From the NCBI RefSeq assembly GCF_030272615.1, contig NC_081407.1, forward strand, positions 101,169,897 through 101,233,896: a stretch of 64,000 nt of DNA, given 5' to 3'. Source of the stretch: Cryptomeria japonica (lineage: Eukaryota; Streptophyta; Pinopsida; Cupressales; Cupressaceae). A program made the position numbers and the translations under genes. The notes under the pieces were generated by a model, which had not been told where the DNA came from, did not search any database, and saw nothing but the letters and a program-made list of their open reading frames with translations. Positions 46,975 through 57,484 of the stretch are shown here, piece by piece (position 1 is the first letter of the stretch; every line of letters starts with the position of its first letter).

Positions 46975-47310
46975 TGTTTTTGAATAATAAAGCAAGAAAT
47001 AAGGGTGTTGAGCCTATACAAAGACAAGCCAAAAAGGCTACAAACAACTGATCAAGAAGAAATCTCTAACAATAAGGGCCAAAACAACCCACTTGCAACA
47101 CATTAGTAGAGAAACTTATAATCCACATCAAGGGTGGGTGGAAGTTTCACCCACAACTCGAGGAAGAGCGATCTTTCCTTTATTGACAAACAATAATCCA
47201 CACAATACTATATCATTTGGAACACCAACACAAGGGGGAGCATGAGGAATCCCCATAGTGGGACTGCCAACACCAGTAGGATGTTGACTAGGTGATAGAC
47301 TTAGAAAATT
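46975..47310 (-). mobile_element. Probable LINE 3'-terminal fragment
   Basis: On the minus strand the segment ends GTTTTGGCCC...CTTATTTCTTGCTTTATTATT followed by CAAAAACACC, in the style of plant L1 3' ends (short tail after a G+T-rich 3' UTR). No ORF2 sequence is included, so this would be a heavily 5'-truncated copy. The call rests on style only. Confidence 0.3.
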
Positions 47311-48156
47311 ATCTTAATTTTAAGATTTCACAATTTTTTATAACCTTTGTTAGACAAGTAAACGAAAAAAAGAAGTAGTGATTCTGCTCCATCAAATATT
47401 AAGCACTTGATTCAAAACCTAAAGCTAGAGTGATATATACTCATTGATAAGATGTGATGCACACACATGATTAAGGAACTAATTAAAAAAATAAGCTTGA
47501 CCTCATGTAATTATATCAGGGTGTGCTATAAGAAATAATCCCATTATGATAATGATCTAATATGATTACAATAGAAATGAAGATCAGTAAGACTGAAATA
47601 GACAAATGAAGGAGCATAGGATCGATGGTCTATTAGGAAGAAACAAACATTAGTTTACTAAACATTGACACAATGAATAATGTCATGAGATTGTGATTAG
47701 GGTATTAATAAAGAAATAATTTCATTTAGTAAAAGCAGTGATCACCATCTTGACAATAATCATGGAATAAAATTGAGTAAAGAGGAATGATTATGAAATT
47801 GATATAATTAGATTAATAATAATTAACAATTTTATTGGAAGACTTGAAGGGACAACGACCAGTAAGAAAGAGACACCTCCTTATGAAACATGACCACCTC
47901 CTTTGTAAGTAAGGATGACTGTACATATCGACTTCAAGGATATATAATGGTTATGCATTTAAGAAGAGGGAATCATAAAAAGGAACTCAAATAAATATAC
48001 CTTCACTTTATAATAACAACTATTGTCAAGCATTAAAGGAGATTAGGGAAAACTACATTAAGTTCGTATCAAAGAAGAAATCAAACTTAAATACTATCAT
48101 TACCATAACAACATATTGGTATATCATAGCTTACTTATGATCATATTCTTATTTAC
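47311..48156. other. AT-rich non-coding region
   Basis: No supported feature. Confidence 0.55.
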
Positions 48157-48170
48157 ATTTATGATATGTT
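48157..48170. repeat. Left 14-bp target-site duplication of LINE2
   Basis: ATTTATGATATGTT, identical to 55536-55549. Confidence 0.88.
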
Positions 48171-48479
48171 TTTGATAATAATAGCAGCCAAAAACGAGGG
48201 GGCTGACCCATAGGTACAATTAAGAGAATAGTGGCAGGACCATTGTTCGCACACAATCAGCAAAGTAGCAGCCTTTTACTTCTATCAAAAACAAAAACCA
48301 TACTACGAGAGTTTATCAGCAATAAAAAACTACTAGTCAGAGTATAATTCATATGCCACGTAGGGCTATAACTAGCAAAATATATACATAAGCCTAAACT
48401 GGGCTTATCCAACCCACAACTACACAACATAAACAAAAAACTCCACCACATGCAGATAGTTATTTATTTTTCCCTTAGC
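48171..48479 (-). other. LINE2 3' UTR
   Basis: Minus-strand sequence after the third ORF's last in-frame stop. It contains no recognised domain and ends at the left duplication. Confidence 0.6.
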
Positions 48480-49900
48480 TCTTCTTAGGGAGCAGCTTTC
48501 GAGCCCATTCCTTCGTGAGGAATTTGAACAAGCCTTTGTAGTCATCATCCTCCTTGCCTTTCCCTTTGGCTGTGGCATCCTACAATAGGCACAACATAGT
48601 AGTCGAGCATCTCATGACATTCAGCATGAACTTGGACACATTGTGCATCTTGGAATCTGCCACCTTCAGTCTGTTGGTGATCACTTGCATAGTGTCAGAG
48701 AGGGCCTCTATCTTTTTTTCAAGCTCAGTCAAGTTGGGCTCTTTTTCCTTCATGCTACTAGCCTCTTCAACAACTAGCATTTTTTCAATCCTAAAGGTCA
48801 GCGAAGAGAAATTGGCTGGCTCCAGATTCATAGAGGAGATGAGGCTTTCAGAAATCTGGGTGGAGCTCATGAAATGGGGGGTCTGATTGTCCTGGGATAG
48901 GGGCACTTTAACATTTGGAATGGAGTTGCCAGTGTCATGCGAGGAGGAGGGATCACGTAGGGATTTCTCTGAGGGTTTAGAGGCCAACCTGCTAGAGCAG
49001 CGAGGGCTATTGGCTTCTTTAGTAATGTCCAAGTCCAAGTCAATCTCCTAGATTTTGACTCTTTTAGGGGTTCTAACCTCCTCCGAGGAGTCAGTATTGG
49101 TTTTCTTGCTAGAGGATCCAAATTTTGGGCACTGAGGGATTGAGTCAATATTGGTCGGGGGTTGGGTCAAGGGGCTAACATTCTGCACAAAAATGGAAGA
49201 GGTGGGCAGAGGGCAAGGTGGATGTTATACAGGCAAAGCATGAGGCCCTGATGTAGGATGGGAAAATATTTCCCTTTCTTCTTAGCTTCGTCTATATCCT
49301 TAATGCTAGCATCCATTGAATGCAGTAAAAAGAAAGGAATGGAAATGAGGTCTTTGTTCCTCAAATGGTTCAGGAACAAGATATGGTAGTAGTAAAAAAT
49401 GCCATACCTACCCTCCAGTGTAAAATATTTCATCACAATGTAGCAGACTTCGTCCCATGGGTGGGGAAGCTCCTCCCTGTTAAATCCACCAGCCCTCTTG
49501 ATAGGGTTCTCTCCTTGGCGAACAAATTGGTTGAGGCTGGTAGAGTCCGTGATTCAGCTCTGCTTTTTCCATTTTCTGCCCTCCATTGAAAGGCCCGTCG
49601 CCTAAGCAATAACCTCTTCATTGATCTCGAAAGAGATTCCCCCCACGGTCACCCTTCTATCCTCCCAGGAAGTCATGAATTGTTTGGAGAGTCTCCCATC
49701 ATTGCCCTTCATATTTTCCATGAATTTTTCAATACCACCTTCGGTGCACACAAACCAAGCTACCGGTTTGGCTTTGAACTCATCCACTTTGTTGGGTTCC
49801 AGTTTGAGCCTATCCCCCCCATTCTTGAGTTCTCCAGTTTCATAGTTTGAAAAACCAGAACACATAGCCGAAGCAAACTTGAGACGAAATGGTTGAGAAA
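48480..49900 (-). pseudogene. LINE2 third open region, unrecognised protein
   Basis: Downstream of RNase H but within the LINE2 duplications, the minus strand reads DRLKLEPNKVDEFKAKPVAW, GGISFEINEEVIA*ATGLSM and EGRKWKK. It goes on to NREELPHPWDEVCYIVMKYF, TLEGRYGIFYYYHILFLNHL and RNKDLISIPFFLLHSMDASI, then a Ser/Pro-rich and coiled-coil end (LTELEKKIEALSDTMQVITN). It closes near 48490 with LFKFLTKEWARKLLPKKS. The coding character over about 1.4 kb is better than chance: the frames carry coherent amino-acid composition and only a few stops or shifts. The compact central block loosely resembles domains of plant transposon-associated proteins, but I cannot name it. It could be an additional ORF of the family, a 3'-transduced gene piece or an older nested insert. 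Confidence 0.5.
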
Positions 49901-50204
49901 GGAGTGCCAGACTTGAAATAAATGGTCATAATAATCAGAGTGATTATTATCCCTTAAGATCCTGTAGATATCAATTGTTGAAGATCTACTCAGAGCGTGC
50001 AAGCCTTTACTCCAGCCAGTATGAGTTGTCAGATTTCCAACGCCGCCTTTACCATCGCCAGTTGGCTCCGTCCAGGTAATAATTAGAGCGTAATCATTCC
50101 CAATGTTTGTACTTTCATCATGAATCCATTCCATGTGGTAGTGGTGACTCAGCCTACCCTTGATACATGGTTGTCTAGGGTAGAAATTGGTAGGATCTCC
50201 GCGC

Positions 50205-53200
50205 AAATTTAAAAAATACAAAAAGGTTTCCTTCCTCATTGAGCGAAAGGTGTTGTCTTTTCCTTAAAAAAGGCCTTTTCCTTTTCCAAGATTTCGCTAA
50301 TAGTGATTGGCAGCAAATTGGAGTCCCTCCAGCATCATAAGCCATTCTGTAGTCTTCCTTTAGCCCCCATGGAATCGGCAACTCTATTTCCTTCTCTGAA
50401 TATGTGGCATATAGTGAAGTCCTCCATTTTAACTAGTAAGAACCTGATGTCCCTCAGAATAGGTTCCACCCTCCATCCCGCTGAAGCGTTTCCTTTGATA
50501 GAATCAATAATGATTTGAGAATCTCCTTCGATTTCAAGATATTTTATTCCTATGGAGTTAGCCATTTTCAGACCCTAAAGGAGGGCCATTCCTTCAGCTT
50601 GAGTGACTGTATTATCCCTCAACTTGCTAGCATAGGCTGCAACCATGTTCCTAAGATGATCCCTTATGACTCCACCACCTGCCTGACAGTTGCGTTGAGA
50701 AGAGCCATCAAAATTCAGTTTAAACTAGTGAAGTCTGGGGGTTGACCATATAGTCATCCGTCTCTTATTCTTGGTGCTATTGTCAAAGTGATCAAAGCCA
50801 GGGGGAGCTTCCAGCAAACAATGATCTTCTTGTCCACCTCATTAGGAGGATAGGGGGGGATTTTCCATTTCATGACTTCTAAACTTTCAGTAATCATCTT
50901 GAAGCAAATGTGAGCCACAGAGTCCGAGGGGGTCTCAGTGTCTGAAAATTCTGTTATTTCTTTATTTCCATAAGGCCCAATAGATGTGCGGTGGAATTTG
51001 TTTCCAGAGTTGAATGATGAGGGGATGATGGGAGGGGGGGTCCAATCGAAAGCAAAAAAATTTAAATTCTTCTAAAAGACCCAACAAAGACCGCATTTCT
51101 GAAGGGTGATGGACCAAATATGAGTTGCAAAGGGACGGAGCACAAAAAGGTGGTCGATAGATTCCTCATCAGCTTTGCACAAGATGCATCTATTGGGGAG
51201 ATGGAATCCCCTTTTTTCAGGTTATCAAGTGTAAGGGTTTTACCATGCATGATGGCCCACCAGAAAAAATTAATTTTGGGGATTAGTTGAGGGTTCTAGA
51301 CTTTCTTCCAACATTCTGCATCCACAGGGTGCTTAAGGAGCTGATTGTATGTAGAGTTGACCGAGAAATAGCCCGATTGTGTCTCTTTCCAGAAGAAGGT
51401 ATCTTCAGTTAGGGCCAGGGGGATTCTAGTTTTCGACAATATGAGTTGCAGATCCTAAGCCAAGGGGACTAGATTAAAGTTATTGCAACATATGAGAGCA
51501 ATGTCCTTACAGCCCCTTCCTGGGACCAAATAATCCACAACAAAATCCCCTAGGATACCTTTAAGGTGATTCATGATTTGATGGAAGCAAGTGTTGGCCA
51601 AGGGCTTGTCCTCCGTCCAAAAATCCTCCCAGAATCTTACCTTTTTACTGTCACCTAGCTGCCACTTCAGACCCTCTCTAACCATCACTCTATTCTTCAG
51701 GATATTGTTCCACAGCTTAGAACCTTGGGGGAAGTCTGTTGTATTCAAATTGTAAAAGAAAGGCTCCCGATTCAAGTACTTAGCTTTGATGATGTTGCAC
51801 TAGTCTACCTCACCTTTAGCTAGGGTCCATCCAATCTTGGCTATACGTGCCTTATTGAGGGTATTAATCTTTCTTATGCCCAATCCTCCCAACAATTTGG
51901 GAAGACACACAGTATCCCAATTGACCAGAGCAAGGCATTTTTTTTCCTCTAGGCCAGTCCATAAAAAATTCCTTTGGATTTTTTCAAGTTTTTCTCCCAT
52001 GGACCCTGAAATTTTAAACATGGAGAGGAAGTACACTAGAATTCCCTGTAGGGAGGCTACAAGAAGTTGGAGTTTCCTCGCACTATTGAGGAACTTCCTT
52101 TTCCATCCCACAAGCTTTTTCTACATTCATTCCAAGATAGAATTCTAAAAAGTGGGGGTAACTTCCTTGACTGTGAGGGGGAGACCCAGGTAGGTCCTCA
52201 GGAGAGCTGCCACTTTGCATTAGAAGATGGAGAGAACTTTGAGTTGGAGGTCATTTGGAGTGTTGAAGAAGTAGAGATTGCTCTTCTCATAGTTGATGTA
52301 TTGTCCTGATGCCTCAACATAGTCTGTCAAAAGGATCTTACATCCTTTAGCTTCCATGATAGAAGTCCTACCAAAGAGGAAAGTTTCATCCATGAACTAT
52401 TGAATATTAGAGGGGGGGAGTGTGGAGGCAGCTTTGAATCCTTGGAGCCTACCATTGGTGACCAGGTGGGTCACATTTTTGTTTAAGACTTCAGTAATCA
52501 TGATAAATAGATAAGGAGATAGAGGATCGCCTTGCCAGATACCTTTCTCAGCTTTGAAGCATCCCCTAGGGGTCCCATTAATCAGAACTGAGAATTGAAC
52601 CGTGGTCACACATTCTCAAATCATATTCACCATTTTTTGGTTAAATCCCAGTTTTAGAAGCACTTTGAAAAGAAACTCCCAATTAACCTTATCACAAGCA
52701 TTTGATATATCAAGTTTAAAGGCCATACCTAGCAGTTTACTCCTATCCATGGGGTGGATTATCTCATGAGTTGCAGTGGCAACATCCAAGATTTGGCATC
52801 CCGGGATGAAGCCTTTCTGAGACGATCTGATAAATTTTTGCAGCAAGGGTTTAATCCTATTCACAAGGACCTTGGAGAGTATTTTATAGATGGTATTGCA
52901 GAGGCTTATGGGCCGATACTCCTTCAAGCAGCTAGGATTAGTGGTCTTGGGGATGAGGACAATGAAGGTGTTGTTGATCTTTTTCAGCAGTCTCCCTATT
53001 TTGAAGAAATCTTGAACAACTTTGGTGACATCGTAACTGACAATGTCCCAAAAGTCCTGGAAGAACGCTAGGGGGAAACCATCTAGGTCGAGAGTCTTGT
53101 AGGCTCCCATAGCAAAGATAGCCCTGTGGACTTCATCGATCGAGATGGGTGCCAAAAGTTGTTAGTTATCATCCTCATTGATGGCCATCGGCAACTTACT

Positions 53201-54474
53201 AACTAGGCAGTCCTGGAGCGGAGAATCTCTTCTACCATGCGCATACAGTCTGGTGAAAAATTCCACTGCCTTCTATCCAAGCAGAGAGTCCTCTGAGATC
53301 TCCTGGCCAGAATCATCCTTAATGCTTTTGATATAGTTCCTCCTCTTGTGGATTGAGGTTGATCTATGGAAGAAGGCAAAAATTTTGTCCCCTTCTTTCA
53401 ACCACTGGATCTTGGATCTTTGCTTCCAGTACACTTCTTCCCTAGAGAGGGTATCTTTCTAGGTCTTGCAGCAATTTTCCTCCTCCTTCAAGATGGGATC
53501 CAAGGGGTTACTGGTAGCCATAATATTCTAGAATTGTTCTAGTCTGGCTCACAGGTCCTTCTTTCCTTTGAAGATATCTCCAAAAGTGATCTTATTCCAC
53601 CCTTTGACTTCCCTGCTAATTAACTTTAGTTTCTCCATAATTCTAAACATGGCAGTCCTATGGATCGGGGTGGTCCACCAACGTCTAACCATTTCCCTAA
53701 AGTCCAGGTGGGAGGCCCACATGATCTCATAGCGAAAGGGGGGGAACCCTAGCAGGGTCTATCATTCTAGTGGAGAAGAAGGGGGTTGTGGTCAGATGTA
53801 GTCCTTGGGAGGGTTTTCAAGTAAGAGCTATTTCCAATGACCCAATTGATGGAAATTAGGAATTTGTCCAGCCTAACTTGAATAAGATGTTTACCTTTCC
53901 TATTATTCGACCAGGTGAAGGGGGCACCCTGCAGATCAATATCCATAAGGCTTATAGCATTGATGAAACTAGCTAGGTCGCCCATGCTGTCAGAGAGATC
54001 TTCCAAGCCACCACATTTTTCAGATGGGTATAGGGGGGAGTTAAAATCTCCTGCAAGCATAAAATGGTCCTTCTGGTTAGTCATAATGATTTTAGACATT
54101 TCCTCCCACAGGAGCCATCTCCCCGATCTAGAGTTGGGAGCATAGATATTGAACATCTGCCAGCATTATTCCCCATAATGGAGGGAAACCACTAGGAAAT
54201 TTTGGGTGCTAGCAAGGAGGCTAGCGAGGAGCTTGCCTTTCATTTTAGTGGGGTCCCAGAGGGTAGCAATACCCCTAGAAGCACCTAGGGCATCAACATA
54301 CAGATAATCCGCTCTAGGCCAAAGTTTACCAGCAAGTGCAACAAAAGTTTGAAAGGGCATCTTGACTTCTTGAATGAGGCAAATGTCAATTTTCATCTCA
54401 AGAATGAGTTGTTTTATGGCGAACTGCTTCTGGGGGCTGTTCAGACCCCTTATGTTCCAAGAGAGGAACTTCAT
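50205..54474 (-). pseudogene. LINE2 ORF2: endonuclease, reverse transcriptase, RNase H
   Basis: Begins MKFLSWNIRGLNSPQKQFAI at 54474. Endonuclease motifs are LIQEVKM, MLAGDFNSPLY and TTSDHNPLLL, the last with the catalytic His. RT runs from about 53155 to 51800: NNTFIVLIPKTTNPSCLKEY, RPISLCNTIYKILSKVLVNR, FKLDISNACDKVNWEFLF, GIWQGDPLSPYLFIMITEV and FMDETFLFGRTS. This last block is the YADD box degraded to FMDE, so RT is dead. zf-RVT-like sequence lies near 51070-51250. RNase H (about 50330-50740) has LNFDGSSQRNCQAGGGVIRD, AEGMALL, LEIEGDSQIIIDSIKG and REGNRVADSMG. About ten stops, e.g. near 54163, 53764, 52614 and 52394. ORF1 ends close upstream. Confidence 0.92.
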
Positions 54475-54479
54475 TTCTT

Positions 54480-55531
54480 GCTTTTGTTAAGTCCATCTAG
54501 GGTCATTTGTCTACCCTTTGCAATGTCCCTTGCCATAACCTTGTGCCTCAGAACTCTTTCTGAGGGTTTTCCTACTTTTTTTTGTTACCCCCCACAACAA
54601 CTTTCTTGGCCTTGGTTTTCTTCTTCTAGGTTATCCATTCTTCATTATCCATCCAGGGGGAGCCCGGGGGGGACACTTTCAGCAGAGTTACCAAGGAATT
54701 TCCAGGGCATGCATCTCTATCCCCTGTTATAGGGGAGAGAGGGGTTGAAGAGGTGGGTAGCCTATTTTCAGTCAAAAGGGGCTTGGCCAAGGTCAAGATG
54801 ATGGCCCTCTCCTGCAGGATTTCCCCCTCTTCCAGGGGCAAGCATGAGTTTTTGACTGGGTCTGCTGGGGATTTTAAGATCTCAAGAATCTTGTCTGTGT
54901 GTGGGTAATCATCAGAAACTTCATTCGTAGTGGTCAGGTCAAGGGGAGCTGAGGATGATTGGTCACCAGAGTTGATGGGTTCAGCCTAGATGGCTTTATT
55001 TTTGAGCTTTGGTTCCGCAACCATGGGGGCTTTGCAATTGGTATATGAATGCCCCTAGTTATTGCATTTCTAGCAATACAAGGTGGCGTTTTCATACACA
55101 ATAGCTTGGGACCATTTTCCCCATTTTGATTTGAGGGAGATAAAGTTTGGGAGAGCCTTGTTAATAGTGACATTGACACAAAAATAAGCATACACCAATC
55201 GAGATTTGTTGAGGGTGATCGAGTCCACTGCAATGAAGCTACCAAATGAGTTTCCAATCCAATGGAAGATTTGTTCATCCTAGAATTCCAGAGGGAGTCC
55301 AGGGAGCCTAACCCAAACTGGAGCCATGCGGTTTAATTCTGCAGAGGGGTCAAAACCAGGCTTACATTTAGCCATGGTTAGGAAGTGTTTTCCATAAGCC
55401 CAAGACCCTGAAAGGACATAGATCAGATCCTCATCAGTGTTGAACTTGAAGAGAAAGAGTCCCCCCGACATAGCTGAAATCTCTAGGCTTCCTTTAAGCT
55501 TCCAACAAGATTTTGCCCAATGCCTGACCAT
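54480..55531 (-). pseudogene. LINE2 ORF1 (DUF4283 and zinc knuckle), N-terminus missing
   Basis: The minus strand gives MSGGLFLFKFNTDEDLIYVL, AYGKHFLTMAKCKPGFDPSA and MAPVWVRLPGLPLEF, the DUF4283 fold and its conserved VWVRLPGLPLE. After the domain comes a knuckle C*KCNN*GHSYTNCK (C-x2-C-x4-H-x4-C) near 55045-55085, with two stops inside it. An acidic, Pro/Ser-rich tail and a basic end follow. The N-terminal 100 or so residues are cut off at the 5' truncation (55535). Confidence 0.88.
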
Positions 55532-55535
55532 GCCA

Positions 55536-55549
55536 ATTTATGATATGTT
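55536..55549. repeat. Right 14-bp target-site duplication of LINE2
   Basis: ATTTATGATATGTT, identical to 48157-48170; sequence on either side differs. Confidence 0.88.
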
Positions 55550-56964
55550 ATGTTTGCAATCTATTAGGAATAATGATCAAATATATATAACTATAATATA
55601 AATTATTATATTTGTTTGAGTATCAATATGTATAAAGAAGTATTGTCAATAATATTTGCACTTGTTAATAATAGGGAGATTAGATTTATACTTAATTGTA
55701 TTTATGTATATATGCATTCATAATAAATGAAATATTATTATATTAGAATGGTATGGTATTTAATCATTCGCTATTTCCTTCAAGAAGATAGGTTGGTGTG
55801 TGTAGGGAGAGGCGGAGTAAATCTTCACAAGATAGGTAAGCCCAAGATGGGGTATGGATGAAGTCTTGAAACCTTGAGGGAGCCTACTTGTAGACTGGTT
55901 TCCCAGTGCACTATGACAACAAATTATCCTCGTCCTCCTTCAAGGTTAGGAAAGAAGTAAGGATGAGGTCTAAATTTAATAATTCTTAAGTGTATTATGA
56001 ATAATTAATTATTCGCTAGTTTCAATAATCTAAATAAATGAATGATAAGGGATGATAATGTATGTTTAATTATGGGAAACATGCTTACTCCTAGTAAAGC
56101 GACATTACATGGCATTAGCCACACTAAATATGTGACCTACATTTTCCCAATAGATTTCACTTTGCAAATAGTTTATTTTTTTTTTATGGTTAAGTAAACC
56201 TTATTGATGCAAGATATGGTTCTCCCAATCTACCTACCAACTTAGAAATTAAAAAACACAACATAAAACAAAGACTCTCTATTTCCATTCAATTGCTAAT
56301 TGCAGACTAAAAACAAAAGTAGTTTATTTCCAAATCAATCACATGGACATGCACAAAAAAAACTATGATCACATGGCCTTTCAAAGGCCTCCCTCCCTCT
56401 ATATTATTTACCTGTCTAATCTTCACATTCTTAGTTTTCAAACTTTACAACTCCTCAAATCTCCCTTTACTGCAGCCCTTCTCTTCCTTTGGGATAATCC
56501 TTACTACATAGCCACAATGTTATCTACCATTTATTAATCGACTCCTTCAAATTTTTAGGTCTCATTTAAATAGTGGGGTCTTTTAATATGAATTCAATAG
56601 GTTAGTTGGGTCATCTATTTTATTATGCATCACTCATTAATTAGCCACTTGCTTGTATCTTTTTTGTTGGCATTTTTAATCATACTTATATAATTTGATT
56701 GCTATTATTTGTTTCTATTTTTATTAATTTTTTAGATTTTTTAATTTTAATTTGGAGAAAGATAATTACACATGCAATTCACATTCAAATGTGTATTTTT
56801 TACTTTATATTTGTGCAACTTATTCTTTCTAAAAATTGTAGAGGGATTATTTTTTGTGACCACATATAGCATCCAAAGATGAGATACCAAAATTTAGACA
56901 AAATGAGTCATCAACTAAATATAAATTGATAAATATTAATTATGCTATATGCTTTACCCTTAAC
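55550..56964. other. Unassigned region
   Basis: AT-rich. A moderately GC-richer island at 55790-55970 has no recognised frame. No supported gene. Confidence 0.5.
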
Positions 56965-57484
56965 TTTATGGAATGACTTTATTGGTCTCAAAAAAATGAA
57001 CAATTGAATATAAGTTTTGGTTTGTCATACTCCAAAATCACTTAAATAAATGATAGCTACTGGATATAGGATATCACAATGAATAGTTTGAAGAGGACAT
57101 GTGGCCAAATGGAAATGAAATAATTTCTTAAATTTTATGGAATGATTTTATTGGTCTCAAAAAAATGAACAATTGAATATTAGTTTTGGTTTAGCTTTGT
57201 GATACTGGAGAATCACTTAAATAAATGCTAGCTACTAGATATAGGATATCATAATGAATAATTTGAAGAGGACATGTGGCCAAATGTAAATGAAATAATT
57301 TATTAAATTTTATGGAATAACTTTATTGGTCTCAAAAAAATGAATAATTGAGTATAAGTTTTGGTTTAGCTTTGTAATACCCCATAATCACTTAAATAAA
57401 TGCTAGCTATTAGATATAGGATATCATAATGAATAGTTTGAAGAGGATATGTGGCCAAATGTAAATGAAATAATTTCTTAACTT
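56965..57484 (+). repeat. Tandem array, three copies of about 170 bp
   Basis: Copies start at 56965, 57134 and 57309 (TTTATGGAATGACTTTATTGG and variants), giving periods of 169 and 175. All three share the blocks CTCAAAAAAATGAA, TAGTTTGAAGAGGACATGTG and GCCAAATG. By eye they are about 90% alike. The region is non-coding. Unit length is in the range of plant satellites and of one nucleosome. Confidence 0.92.

Larger units (their letters stand above)
48171..55535 (-). mobile_element. LINE2: L1-clade LINE, 5'-truncated, with an extra 3' ORF region
   Basis: Identical 14-bp sequences flank the segment, as expected for target-primed reverse transcription, and define it as one insertion of 7365 bases. 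In minus-strand order it holds ORF1 lacking its N-terminus, ORF2 (endonuclease, RT, zf-RVT, RNase H), a third open region (48480-49900) and a 3' UTR ending in a short TTATTATC-like tail with no long poly(A). The 5' truncation at 55535 is typical of incomplete reverse transcription. Stops throughout. Confidence 0.9.

Noticed and set aside
48554-48886. Plus-strand frame of 110 codons
   Set aside because: It is the complement of the better-supported coiled-coil frame of the LINE2 third open region.
52754-53071. Plus-strand frame of 105 codons
   Set aside because: It mirrors the LINE2 reverse transcriptase on the minus strand.
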